64,000 nucleotides of DNA from Halicephalobus mephisto. Taxonomy: Eukaryota; Nematoda; Chromadorea; Rhabditida; Panagrolaimidae. Shown here piece after piece: positions 23,313 to 37,419 of this stretch; position 1 is the first letter of the stretch; each line of letters opens with the position of its first letter. The notes beneath the pieces are model-generated. The model worked only from the letters and a program-made list of their open reading frames with translations. It ran no database searches and was not told the origin of the DNA. Made by a program: the position numbers and the translations under genes. The DNA is taken from positions 549,371 to 613,370 of the forward strand of contig SWDT01000092.1 in NCBI GenBank assembly GCA_009193035.1, given 5' to 3'.

Positions 23313-23959
23313 AACAACTTACAATTACTAAAAAATAAAACAATAAACCATGAAGTTGGATTTCTATCAAACTGCATCTTTTAAAGACAACTCAAAACTA
23401 ATCTCAGTTCCAAGTTGAAGATGAGCAACTACTCGAATTGAAACCGGGGGCGTCTCAAATACTGTCAAGAGGTTGAAATTGGCTAAAGAAGGAAACACAA
23501 AAGCCCGTAAGATCACTTGAAATATCGCGCCCCTCTTGGCGATTTCACGCCAAGGGCAGAAGCTGAATTGCTAACCACAAAAGGTGCAAACGAGTTAAAA
23601 TGACCACCAGATCTCAAGTATCGGTTTGAGCTTCAATAAAACGTCATCGAAGAAGAAATATGGCCATACAAAGGAGGATAAACAAGACGACAGGCCAATG
23701 ACAATTTTTGCACTTTTAATTCGTCTATGATCGCTTAATTTATGTCTAATGAAACTGTCACATCGATCAAAATAAACATCCTTTTGTGGTAGGCGAATCG
23801 TTATACTGACAGCTGTTTTCGACAATAGGAGAATTCGGTCAGCTTTTCCGTCATTTAAAATCAAAAGTGTCTCATACGGGAATACACAAAGGATTTATTC
23901 TATTGATCACATTAAACGAATACTCTACTCCCTCAAATAAAAATAAGTCAGAAGGGAGG
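23313..23959. other. Intergenic region upstream of the saposin gene
   Basis: About 650 bp between MITE copy B1 and the SECIS element of TRXR. A minus-strand frame at 23595-23864 has no recognisable motif. It may hold the saposin promoter. Confidence 0.4.
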
Positions 23960-24034
23960 ATTAAGCTGTGGACCATCAGGAAGTACACGCCTGTACCAGG
24001 TTTAGTGTAAATCCGTCACAAATATCCAGCAGCC
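23960..24034 (-). promoter_or_regulatory. SECIS element, form 2, in the TRXR 3' UTR
   Basis: Read on the minus strand, starting about 50 bases after the TAA, the RNA can form the eukaryotic SECIS fold. A lower helix pairs GCTG with CAGC. The non-Watson-Crick core has GTGA on the 5' side and TGAT on the 3' side. An upper helix pairs GGATTTACAC with GTGTACTTCC with two internal mismatches. The apical bulge begins TAAA, and an extra mini-helix CCTG-GTA-CAGG on top makes it form 2. This element recodes UGA as selenocysteine. Confidence 0.88.
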
Positions 24035-24082
24035 TTCTCCTCTAGTTGGCTTCGCAGAGAATCAACCTCTTGAAGCCGTGCT

Positions 24083-26139
<2,057 letters not shown>

Positions 26140-26356
26140 GCCTGAAGACGACGAACAGAAGCCGCGTTTGAATAATAACACCGGAGAAAAAGAAACTGAA
26201 ATAAAACCAAATAAAACGCTTACAAATGCTTACATGCAAAAAATCAATAGCAATGGGAATCAAACCACGTCAAAAACCAATTCTATTCCTTGAAAAATTT
26301 AATCATTCAACTCCAACCATTATACGATCTAAGAACTACACTACATTTATTGTTCA

Positions 26357-26839
26357 CTAACCCGCTTCTTTCTTTCCAAAAAGGGTCTTGAAGAAAGATC
26401 TTTTTGAAGTACCGAATCCAATAGACTGTCGAAATTCATCTGAATTAATGTCTTGTAATTGAGCAAGTTTGAAGCCAAAAATGCCAGAAGTGTATTTATG
26501 AGGAAAGTCAGTAAGATGACGATTGTCGACGAGTTCTTTGAGGGCTAGAGAGAGAACGATTAGATTTTCAATACAAAAATTGTGTGCAAAATAGCGCAAA
26601 GACAAAACTACGGACAAACCAGACTGGTGATGGTGAACTAATTAATGGTTTCAATCAAAGGAAAGCAAACCTTTCAGTCGACGTTCGCAAAGAGCTGCTT
26701 CTGGAGGTTGGTCCGAATGTTTGAAAATTCGCTCTAGTTCCCTTTCCATAAAGTAACCTAAGTTACGTTCCTCACTCTTTAACCTGTCTTTTGGCCATTT
26801 CCCAATAATTCTCATGTATTGCTTGAACATGTAGGCCAT
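26357..26839 (-). CDS. UQCC2-like mitochondrial complex III assembly factor
   Basis: UQCC2 (MNF1) works with UQCC1 in translating and stabilising cytochrome b during assembly of respiratory complex III. Two exons, 26839-26671 and 26544-26357, give 118 residues, close to the family length. Family-like features in order: YMRIIGKWPKDRLK, LGYFMERELERIF, CERRLKGL, and the short C-terminal part FGFKLAQLQDINSDEF. A splice acceptor (ttccag) lies about 5 bases before the ATG, as expected for trans-splicing. It lies 199 bp after the Ulp gene and 218 bp before TRXR on the same strand. Confidence 0.75.
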
Positions 26840-27037
26840 AATGGCTGGAAACAAATAGAAAATAATAAACAAAAGTGAATCAGGTATGGATATCGACTAA
26901 GCGATTAAATCAACAATCAACAAAGTGTAATAGTACTTTTATTTTGTTTAGAAAATGGAAAACAATCCAAAGATTGGGAAGCTAGATTGAAAGCAATTAC
27001 CATCATGCACCTCGATCACATAGAGCACCCGCTTGAA

Positions 27038-27841
27038 TCAGTCATTCGTTTTATTGAGCTTCTCTGCTAAACCCATAATAGTCTTGATCCAATATCCTCG
27101 ACACGCAGAAATGTACAAAGGAGTAAGATCAAAAATATAAGGATTCTCGTAATTGCCAAGTCCTAATTGCTAAAAAATAACGGTTGATATGCAGAGTAAA
27201 GTAAACCAACCTTAAGGATTTCCCTAATGTACTCAATGACATATAATCCACAATCTCCGGAGATTTTCATCTGAGGACAAACAGGAGTGTGAATGGGCAC
27301 GTCTTCTCCAAGCTTCATGATTTTAGAAAGCTGCTGGACTAACTGAAGTGGATAAATTAAAAAGCGATAAATGGACTAAACTCACATAACGAATATCATC
27401 GTCGATTCCACGAACTCTCTGGCAATCGAAAAAGAAAAATGAACGTTTCAACGGATCGTAAACCAGTAAAGTCCAGTGAGTGCCCCCGCCGATGATGGCT
27501 GGATTCTTGTTGTCACTTACGGGGAAGAAAATGAACTGGAAGGGAGAAAGATCCAATTCCTTCACAACATCATCGTCACAAGAAGAGAATTTGATTATCT
27601 CAGTAACTCCAGTACTGATTATCACGGCATCTTTCTTGACTTTATCGCTGACGAGCTTGAAGATGTAATGAGTGGCAAAATTGATAATGTTATCCGTTAG
27701 CCAACCCCGAGGATTCAAAGTTAACATATCCTGCTGATAAAGAACAACATCCCCGTAGCTCAGAACCTTCTCATTGTTCCGAACACTGCGAGGAGAAATA
27801 TAAGACGACATACCCGGATTCTTCTTGTAAGAACCCATCAT
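27038..27841 (-). CDS. Ulp1/SENP8-type (C48) cysteine protease, deneddylase-like
   Basis: SENP8/NEDP1-type enzymes process NEDD8 or related modifiers. Three exons (27841-27386, 27342-27211, 27169-27038) give about 239 residues, a match to the single-domain SENP8/ULP-3 size. Catalytic elements are complete: GGTHWTLLVYD (His), FFFFDCQ (Asp), and PQMKISGDCGLYV with Gln and Cys. The substrate-binding WLTDNIINF motif is present. No SUMO-protease-type N-terminal extension is seen, which favours the NEDD8-type group; this is inferred from size and not proved. Confidence 0.88.
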
Positions 27842-29664
27842 CCGGGCTTGGGTTGAAGCCAAACCTATACAAACACGATAAATTCATAAACACCATAGAC
27901 AGCCGTGAGATTATCACGATAAAGCCAGAATTCATATATCAACACGAATCTAACCTACTCGTCACGCATTCGCCAGACAACTCGCTCGACTTGACTCGTC
28001 AGTGCAAGCCATCAAATTCCGTCCGAGAGTACTTTCCCGAGAGGGAGTTCATTTTTATTTTTAAATAAATCTGTAAATTTTCACCTGTCGTCTTCATTTG
28101 TTATTCCAGTATTTGTAATTTGGGAATTATTTCTGGAAAAATAAATGACATCACCCAGACATGCAACACGAGGTAACTACTTTTCTTGCGTTTTTACATT
28201 TATTGGTTTTTGTCAAAATTAATTTAAAAATTATTTTTGTAATTTCGAAATAGGAATTTTTATATTGTTTATTTTTCCTTTAGCATGAGTCTGATTTTTG
28301 CTTTCTATTTCAATCGACGGAACCCCTTTGAAAACGCGAAGCATTTTTTATGTTGATGAGGAATTTCTGTTCCACATGAATTTTTCAGAAAAAGTCGAAT
28401 GTTTCATCACCAATTAAAAGACGGAAATTTTCGTTATATTCACATTCTTAGTGTTGTTATCATTTCAAATTATCAAGAATCCGTTTCTGTTTTGGATGCG
28501 CAGCATTCCGGCCCTGATTTCGGAATGTCGATTGATGATACACGAAACCCTTCAGGGGCATTCGTCGCACGGACCATTCATTCTCTTTTACGCGTGTTTT
28601 GCGCGTCTATGCAGTTCACACGCGTGGATGCTGGGAAACTTGCTCCGTCTATACTTTTTAGAACTATTTCCAGCATCTGCTTTGGCCAGACAAAAACAAT
28701 CTGATCTTCGGTTGAATTTTCTTCCGATCAGTTAATCTCAAACAAAATTATGTTTTAGTGCTGTTGACGAAAAGATCAGCCTTGTTTTGGCTTCTTGGGA
28801 ATTCCTTCCCATGTACGTTTATTATCAGAACAAGGACGGACTGACATGCTTTGAATCTTTTTATCAATATTATCTTATTCCTTGTCTTTCTTCATTTTTT
28901 TGAAGTGGAAAATTATTTTTGCGCAAAAAACGTCAGTTTGTGATTTGTTGTTCTTTTTTCTAATCCGTCGTCTGTCGGATCTCACTGTAAGAGCTTTCCC
29001 TGTACCCTCTGTAGTGCCAGTCAAGCCAGCATTCCGCGCATTCCACGGGGCCCAGCAATCTGTGCGGGTCCCAATCGCACGCAAACGTCTTCTCCGTTAT
29101 TCTTAGTCAATAGCTGTTTTCTCCTCTTTTTGTTCTTTGACGCTTGGCTTCCGTCGAAATTTGTATTTTCATTTTCCTCGATCGCGTAGAGTATTCAAGA
29201 TTTGATTCAGTGATCACAGAAGACGTTATTTCTAAAGGCTTGTTTTATTTCGTTCGGAGCTGATTTCGGGTGCGCCATCTCGAACGTCTTTTTCTTATTT
29301 TTCGTTCAAAATCACTGGTTTCTGATTTTTGGTGGTCCAATACGTGTCCCCAGGAACCACCAAAAGTCGTTATTCCCGGTAACTAAATTTAATTTTTTCT
29401 TAACTTCCGGTCAGAAATTTCTACTTTTCCTATTTAATCTACTTCACATTCCGATTTTTGTTCTTTTTGACGCAATTTACTTATTTGAATTGATTTATTT
29501 TGTCGTTTGTGTGAACTCATTTGTCAAAACGCACCCTTCCTTGAAGGTGGCGACGACACACCGCTGCTAATCCGCTCACTTGGCCTGCGGCTATTTCTTG
29601 GCAGAAAAAACATATTTGAAATTTTTTACATTCTTTGGGATGATTGGATTTTTTTAGAACAAAA
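27842..29664. other. Intergenic region between divergent Ulp and VGLL4-like genes
   Basis: About 1.8 kb between divergent genes, presumably promoters of both. Open frames at 28399-28735 (+) and 28875-29106 (both strands) have no domain or splice support. A run tttttttag at about 29651-29658 just before the VGLL4-like ATG looks like a trans-splice acceptor. Confidence 0.4.
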
Positions 29665-30714
29665 ATGTTCAGTGTTCCAAAGCCAACCTCCCCCAGCGCT
29701 GCAGAGGATCCCAGTTCAGCAAATGTTGCAACAGCCAACCTGATGATTCCTCCTTTTTCAATGAGTACTTCTACTTTTAATCCGTTCATGAATATGGGGT
29801 TGTCGATTCCTTCGGTTCCCTTCCCGACCGTTCCGGCATTCACTTCGGCTACTCCTCTTCTAGTACCTCCTCCTAGTTACACTGATGCCCTGAGGTTCAT
29901 GGAGATTGCGAGATTAGCTGCGAACACTTCCCAGGTCAGTCTCGTGGACAAAGAAGAACCTATGCCTGAGGCCAACCCACAATCTCCCCCGATTAATGTG
30001 GATGAGGACGATGAAGACCAGGTTAGATTACAAGTTACTTTTCAAAAGTAGTTTTTATTTCTAGCCACTTGATCTTTCGTTAAAAAGTCAAAATCCGGAG
30101 TCGTCTGAAGCTTCGACTTCTTCGTTCCGACCAAGTGTAATCCGCACAGGAGGCTTTTGTAAGTTGTCTCTGAAGTCGAAACTTAATCAATTATCAATTC
30201 AGCACCTACTCCGAGAACTTGTGACATCAAGAGAAGTGCATCTTCGGTCAGCCATCGTGTGACTCCAGAACCAGATGTTTGTGAGCACTTCCGGCGATCT
30301 CTTAGTGGGAAGTGGCCGAGACGTCCCCCTAACCACGGACATTACTCACTTTCCCAGGGTAGTCATCATTTGTCCACTCAGTCTGTGTCGACCGGCCTCA
30401 ATTCAGGGTCCTTCTTGACCCGTCAAGATTTATCAAGAAGCAATTCACCCTTTGCTTCAAATTCAATCACTAAAAGACTCTCTTTCTCGTCTGCTTCGCG
30501 TTCAAATTGCTCCAGTCCCCAGATTCGTCGTGTTGCCAGCACTCCCAAACGGACGCAGATTATTTACTGCGACGGAGACAACAGTCAAGGTTTGTCAGAA
30601 GTCATGTGTATTAAAAATGACTGGAATGTTTTAGTGGAAACCCATTTCCGTCGAGCTCTTGGGGAAGAAACTTATGAGAAATTCCGGGCTGCAGCAGCTC
30701 AAAAGCGTGATTGA
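29665..30714 (+). CDS. Vestigial-like family member 4 (VGLL4/Tgi-type) TEAD cofactor
   Basis: VGLL4/Tgi proteins bind TEAD/Scalloped through two short TDU motifs and oppose YAP/Yorkie in Hippo signalling. Three exons (29665-30021, 30065-30158, 30203-30714) give about 320 residues. The long N-terminus is Pro/Ser/Thr-rich with a possible PPxY-like PPPSY. It is followed by PLDLSLKS, a good CtBP-binding PxDLS motif. The two TDU motifs are VCEHFRRSLSGKWP and VETHFRRALGEETYEKF, like those of VGLL4. A 45-nt stretch (GTTTG at 30593 to TTTTAG) directly before the second TDU could be a retained in-frame intron; removing it shortens the protein by 15 residues without changing the frame. Nuclear protein by family. 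Confidence 0.82.
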
Positions 30715-32331
30715 ATCTACACTGAATTTGAAATCCAAGTTAAAATCAAAAAATGTTTATAAGAAGTTGTATTCCCTCAGGGTTCAGAAGATTGACAGAT
30801 GATTCATCAAAGTAAATACTTAAATTCCATAATCGAAAGTTATCTCCCTACTAGATCTCTGACCGAACACGCAAACAAGCCCACTCTGCTAGTATTTGCC
30901 TTCCATGATAAGAGTGTTGCGAGTATTTCACGCGTTGAATTAGACAAAAAATCTCAGTAATCTCTTCCGGAGCATTTTTATGAACCTGAAGAAAACAAAA
31001 TTGTGAAATTCACATTCAGAATTTTCATCGATCTTAGAAATCCATATCAACTCAAAATTCCAAAAAAATATTCTCAGAAAAGACCAATGTTCAGTGTTTT
31101 TCGAAAACATTTACGATAAATCCAGGACTAAAGAAAACATTCCAAAAAAAAGCTGAAAAGAAATCCTGGAACTATCCTAAAGACCAAGTACATAGAAAAA
31201 CTCCGAAGTAGAACAGAAAAGAAGTAGAGTGTTTACATTTGTTTAAAGTGATGAATTAGCTCACAGGTCTTGGGATCTGGATTTAGGGTATTTTTATTGG
31301 TTTTCTTTGTCATCTCCGTTAGGAAGAAAAATGGAGAAGAATCCCAAAAGATCCTCGATCGATCACTTGACACTTGGAGATCCGGTTCATTTGCCGTTGT
31401 AATGGAGCAGATTTCTGTCACCATCTGCGTTCCTCTCGATTTCCGGTCCCCAATAAGCACTTGTCAATAAAGTTGATGTCTGGTCATCTCAATCCAGGTT
31501 TTAAAAGACGTTTTCTAGTACAGCTGTTTAGTTCCGACGAGATAGTGTTGTTTTTCCGTCATACTTCCCTGCCAACAGTGGATCCCGATTGGATGGATGT
31601 TTCGAAATTAGTAAATGTTCTGATGCAATTCTTTGAATTTTTGTCGAATCAATGCGTCAGGGACAGTCACATCTTCGTGGTGATTCTTCTGCGAGATGAC
31701 GATGGTCGGTTTCTTCCACTGGTTCAGTACGTTCTCCTGTGTTAAATAGTTGTTGAAGAATTAGGTAAACGTTTTGCAGAATACAATCAATCAAAACCTC
31801 AAAAAATGAAACTTATTCAAAATCTTTGCGTTTGTCTTTAATTTTATCTTGAACTTTGTATTCGTTCCCGCCAATAAATATCGCTATCAGAGCTTTTGGA
31901 CATCGGTTAAAGAAAACATTCTTCAAAATCACTTTTTGCAGTTCTCCTCTGAGGGAATAATGATAAATTCTGGATGTTTATATGAAAATTCTTCGAAGAA
32001 AACCGGCCATAGTCGTCGGCAGATTCAGCAACAGGACCATCTCGATTGATTTTCTGATACAAGGTTCTAAAATGAAGTTAAGGTAATAAAGAAAATATAA
32101 AATCACAAAAAGGAGACAATATTACATACTAAAGTGAAGGAAAGAACACAAGGAATAAAGAAAGAAGGAAAAACTGTTCTCCTAAAGCTGCAAAGGAAAT
32201 GCAAATGATCAGCTGATTTCGCGTTGGCAAAGTGCGCACAACGGCAAGTTCGCACGTGTTCAAAATTTTATTTTTTTCATCATTCACTTTTACCTTTATT
32301 TTTATTTTTATTTTCAAATTCCTGCTTTACT
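30715..32331. other. Intergenic region with unassigned frames
   Basis: About 1.6 kb between VGLL4-like and RAB3GAP1. A plus-strand frame at 31374-31745 (123 codons) has no recognised motif. The area near 31000-31200 is strongly A-rich. It likely includes the VGLL4 3' UTR and the RAB3GAP1 promoter. Confidence 0.4.
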
Positions 32332-35300
32332 ATGAATGAAGAAACACGTCCTCTAATTGTTTCTGGCGGTAGTGATGTCTTCGAAATCACAGATTTCACC
32401 GTTATCACGGATTCAGAACAGTTTATTGTTACGATAGAAAACGTTTTGCATGAATGGAATCTTGGCGGACAATCTTCCACTGGTGTTAAACGTCCCAAAA
32501 GTCATTCATTACCAGCGGTATGACGCTTTTTGGTCATGGAACTCGTTAAATATAGATTTCAGGATTTCCTACATCGCTGCAGTTGGTCACATGACTCGAA
32601 ACCTATTATATACCCACCAAGTAGGGAATTTCTCTTAACTCACGTGTGGCCAGAAGGACTTCCTGAAGCTATCGAAGAACACGATGGAGAAACCGAACAT
32701 GCTGCAACAGGAATCATGGATCTGTCTTTGCCCGAAAGCAATTTTTACCCGTGGTCTATTATCACAGCTCAGGTTGACCGATTAGTTTTTAATTTTCCGT
32801 TCATATATGAATTTCAGTTCGGAGTGTTCGAATACGTCTTGTTATCTCCAGTGAGAGAAGAAAAAGATGGCATTTTCACTGAAGACGATTTGCAGATGAT
32901 CCAATCTGGAGTAGAAGTAGCTTTCGCTAATTCGGAATGGTGGGTTTGTTTCTTGATTGATTCTTCGTTTTACTGTTTCTACTTTAGTTCTTTGCCAGTG
33001 TTTATCCAGTATGGTACTCCGGATCGGATTTTCTACGTTGGATCTCTTCAACATGGCAACATTCGGACGACATTTGAGACGATCCATACTCACAGAGGAT
33101 TCTTGAAGCACAAGTGTTTGAGTGGACTGCTGGAACTCTTCAAGGAGCGTTTGGTAATGCTTTATTTCTTCTTTCAGAATAATTGTCCACTTGTAGAACG
33201 ATGCTTCTGTTCAACCGTTGGATATCACCGTAGCTATTCAATTGGAGTACATCATCAGGAATGACTTTGACTTTGATGAACTAAGTTCTGATACCTCATT
33301 CATTAAGAACATGAACATTCTTTCTCTTCCTCTCGGAACAAGCAGAGACGTTGTGAAGGAATTCAGATTACTCACGGCTTGGCCCGGATTGAAACAAGAA
33401 GCCATCACTGACACCGTGAATTACAGTGATTTGGATCCCTATGCCGCTCCTCGCTGGCGGGCCAGCGTCACCTTCCACAAAGGTGTTAAGGGTTTCTTGT
33501 GTAAGTTTGATTTTACCCCCTGATGTATTCTAATTCAATCCCATTTTAGTCAGAGCATTATCCAAATGTAAGGACATGATCAGAAGTGAAGATACTACTA
33601 CTGTTAAAGAAATTGTCGGTGATCAAGTTGGAGAGAAAACTGCCGTGGATGCTTTTGGTTCCGTTATTGATGGGGGTTCTGGAATGAAAATCAATATTGT
33701 CGGTCATGGTCTACCTCTCGAATCTAGTCAAGTTAAAGAATGGGTCAAGTCTATTTTTACCAAGGAAGAATCAAATGATATTCCTTCTCCAGTTTCGTCC
33801 CCCTATGTCGAGTTTCTGCAGATGTGTGGAGATTCCCTAAAGTTAGCAAAGTCTGTTCCTCGTAATAGTTTCATCAACCGATTGATCAAGGTCTTGCTGA
33901 ACTGTACTTTGAGGATGGATAATCACAGAGATCAACTTGTTTCTTTTTGCCAAGTCTGGAATGCATTTGTGGAACATCTTCGTAGATTCTGGGAACGAAA
34001 TGAAGATATACCTGGGATGAGTGATACCGGTGCTCCTGATCTCTCTAAATGTCTTCTATATCAGAAAATCCAAATGATTCAATGTTGCATCGAAAGTAGA
34101 AGGAAAAGACATGAGTTATTTGATTCAACCAAGAACTTTACTTCTCGAGAAGACGAATTCTTTGATGCTAATGAGGAGTTTATGGATGCTGAAGATAGTC
34201 CTCTTGTGAATAATGACACCAATAATGAACCAGAAGGCAGATTGCATGTTGTTAATGGATTGAATTTGCTGAACCATCCGGAGACTCCAATTTATGTTCC
34301 AATTACTCAAGACAGAAGCCCAATGACCGAAGACATATTGGAAGAACATGCTCAATACTTAGCTTCTATTCCGGGAGAGGACAGAGTGAAAGCGCAATTA
34401 GATACGTTGTTGTCAGATATGCAAGCCTTCAAAGCAGCTAATCCTGGCTGCTGTTTGGAAGATTTTGTTCGATGGCATTCTCCTAGAGATTATGTCGAAG
34501 ATGAAAATGGACGTGGCCATCTGTCTGAACGGATGAGTATGAACGATAATGTCTGGCAAACCACTTGGGAAAGTGCAAGACCTGTAGCGGTTGCTCATCA
34601 ATCCCGTCTCTTCAACGAGAGCAAAGAAGCCGAGCAGATTCTTCAGATGTTTACCTACGTTAAGATTGACGAATTATTCAAGTTTATTATGCCAATTGCC
34701 CTCGTCACATGTGTTAATCGACTTTTGGAAGAATCGGAAGAATGTTATCCACTCATCCAACATGATCTGAGAAGTGCAATCTCTCAGATTATACGGTATA
34801 CTCAACGTCAGAACTTGGATGACTGTCTGGAAGCTCTGAATTTGTTGAGGAAAGTAGAATCAACCATTACGGAATACAGTTCTTTGAGGTCCAAGTTCGA
34901 GTTAACGGAAGAAGACGTCAATGGAGACGACAGTGATGAAGAGATGAATCCAGAGTTTATTGCCGATGGATCCACATTGAAGACCTTTGTCATTGATCTT
35001 ATGTCTAGGAATGTTCCTACTCAAGCTTTCTCCAATGCTGTTCCAGAAATGGTTACTTTTCCTGTGACGATCCTTGGAGCTCCAAACGGTCCTCTTGCAA
35101 TGTCCATACGAAGGTTACTTCACAAAGATGCGAGAATGGAGCTGGATGCTGCCGAACATGACGCTGGAATAACTGATTCGGAAGAACTGAAATTTCCACC
35201 AATAACACGGTTTGATTTTGACTCATTATTAAAATTAGTTTGAATTTTTATAGGAAACATTATGTTCTTCGTTGTGTCGGCCCGCGTGAAAAAGGATCAC

Positions 35301-35392
35301 CACGTGTTATGCCACAAAGAATGGCTGCTTTTATTGATGAAGATGATTTCCGAGTTTGTCAATCACTAACTACAGATCTAGCGTTTTCCTAA
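32332..35392 (+). CDS. rbg-1: RAB3 GTPase-activating protein catalytic subunit (RAB3GAP1)
   Basis: RAB3GAP1 pairs with RAB3GAP2 as a GAP for RAB3 and a GEF for RAB18, acting on synaptic vesicles and ER. Seven exons join in phase (32332-32517, 32563-32772, 32818-32939, 32988-33153, 33197-33500, 33550-35209, 35254-35392) for about 928 residues, close to the usual 980. The N-terminal block VFEITDFTVITDSEQF is diagnostic. The GAP-domain half includes KAANPGCCLEDFVRWHSPRDY with conserved arginines, and the C-terminal block KHYVLRCVGPREKGSPRVMPQ is split by the last intron. The stop lies only 38 bp from the stop of the convergent threonine aldolase gene. Confidence 0.95.
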
Positions 35393-35430
35393 TATGGATA
35401 ATTGATTATAATGAATGTATTACTATAATA

Positions 35431-36576
35431 TTATTTAGTGAAAAGTTTCTTGAAGGCATTAATGGTTTTCTCGATCCCTTCATCGTCAACGTCTCGATGA
35501 ACAACGGATCTGATTCTGTGGTTGTCGAATGGCATCATGAGGATCCCGAGCTTTTCGAGATCAGAACAAACTTTACTTGGATCCTTGACATTGATTATAA
35601 CCATGTTTGTGATTTCCTTTTCATCTGCAGAAATCTCTGGATTTCCTAAGGCATTGATCGCTTTGGCCAATCTCAAAGCTCGTTCATGGTCTTTGGTTAT
35701 CCATTCGATGACGTTGTCGAGGGAGTACATTGCAGCTGCTGCTAGATGGCCTGCTTGACGCCAAGCTCCTCCAACTAGTTTTCTCATTAATCTGGCTTCC
35801 TGGATGAATTCGTTTGACCCGACGATCATGGTTCCAGCAGGGGCTCCAAGACCTTTGGAGAAACAGAATTGAACACTGTCAGCGTCTTTTGCCAAATCAG
35901 AGACGGGGACTCCCAGTTTGACGGCAGCGTTGAAGATTCTGGCGCCATCGATATGGATCTTCATGCCGTACTTGTCAGCAATCTTTCGGGTTTCGCTCAT
36001 GTACTCGAGAGTAACAACCTTTCCTCCTGCAAAGTTGTGGGTGTTCTCGAGGCAAATGAGTTTCGTCTTGACGGTGTGGAGATCCCCATCATGACAGGCT
36101 TCTTCCATGTCTTTGAGAGATACTGTACCGTCGGGCTGTACCGGGAGAGTAGTCGCAGAAACTCCAGCAACTCTGGCGTAGCCACCGGCTTCCCAGCGAT
36201 GAATGTGATTCTGAATTAATGACAGCAATTAAAAACAACGTTTTGAAATCTTACAGTAATTCCGAGGACAATCTCTCCTCTCCCACCGGTATGAGTCATG
36301 ATGGAGATGAGATTCCCCATGGTTCCACTGAGTACAAAAAGTCCGGCTTCTTTCTTGAAGAGCTCGGCACATCGCTTCTCAAGGGCGTTTATGGTAGGAT
36401 CTTCTGAATAAACGTCGTCCCCAACAATGGCTTCGGCCATTCTCTTCCTCATTTCCGGACATGCTCTGGAGTAAAATTTCTGTCAAAAATAATTACGTCT
36501 ACAATTACCTGGTTACAGTATCTGATCTCAGATCTACGTGATTTAAGACCTGGTTAGATGGAACTTTGTCGTACAT
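35431..36576 (-). CDS. L-threonine aldolase (PLP-dependent, fold type I)
   Basis: Cleaves L-threonine or allo-threonine to glycine and acetaldehyde. Three exons (36576-36509, 36465-36255, 36210-35431) give 352 residues, the normal length. Family motifs in order: [46 protein letters not shown] with the PLP-contacting Asp and Arg, and [10 protein letters not shown] with the Schiff-base lysine. The ATG sits just before the first conserved strand, so an organelle targeting peptide is not evident. The closest C. elegans homologue from memory is R102.4. Confidence 0.95.
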
Positions 36577-37116
36577 AGTTCTAGTTTGAACAAAACACGT
36601 GTAAGTAGCTGCAGCAACTGGCGATAATGCACAGAAGCGGGATCGGACGATAAAAAGCATTTGTACTGATCAAAGGCGGTCCAAAATGAAGGACAAACGC
36701 CTAAAAAGAATAAGCGATAATAAAATGATGATATTGTTAGTCTAAAAGACCAGCAGACCAATCTTTGATTCCTTGAATGGAGACCAGATATTGCAACCAT
36801 GTCAGATTCCTTTTTAAACTTTATTTACTTCACAAAATAAAAAATTAAGCATTGAGATACATGGGTAATAGAGGAAGGCTCTCAGCGACTGTCCTGCTCG
36901 AATACCAGCTTCTCTGCGGACGCTGTCTTCAAAAAAGGCTAGGCGTTGAAGATTTTAGACAAAAGTGAGTAGTGGACTATTTACAGTTTGATCATCTGAG
37001 ACTCCTTACAAGACTAATTACTTGGATGTTTCCATTGGTTAGTGGGACATAATTTAAAATTGGGGCACGATACAAGAGGTGAAATCATTGATTATTGAAA
37101 CTGTAAGATTATCAGT
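36577..37116. other. Intergenic region between two minus-strand genes
   Basis: 540 bp between the HMG gene stop and the threonine aldolase start. A minus-strand frame at 36543-36800 overlaps the aldolase first exon in another phase and is not called. Otherwise no feature. Confidence 0.45.
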
Positions 37117-37419
37117 TTATTTTCCGCGGTATTGGGAGATTTCCTTCTCGTAGCGTTTTTTGTCGTTTTCGGCCATTTTTTCCCACTTGGATTTGTCGGT
37201 GAGTTTGCCCCTAAAATTAGGCATTTACTTTACACTTCTAAAAATGATTACTGACCATTCTACTCCGGCGGCTTTGGCCACATCGGCAACCCCCATTCCG
37301 GGCTTCTTCAGACGCTCGCGGTTTTCCGTCATCCAGAAGAAGAAGGCGGACATTGCCCTCTTAGGGGCATTGGGATCCTTTCTCTTGACGACCTTTCTCT
37401 TGGCTGCCTGGAATGACAA
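37117..37419 (-). CDS. Small single HMG-box DNA-binding protein (HMG-1.1-like)
   Basis: A chromatin architectural protein binding DNA without sequence specificity. Two exons (37419-37256 and 37210-37117) give 85 residues, essentially a basic leader plus one HMG box. The box is complete: KDPNAPKRAMSAFFFWM, ENRERLKKPGMGVADVAKAAG, then EWGKLTDKSKWEKMAENDKKRY. The Trp codon of EWGKL is split by the 45-bp intron. There is no acidic tail. This layout resembles C. elegans HMG-1.1 and insect HMG-D/Z. Confidence 0.93.
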
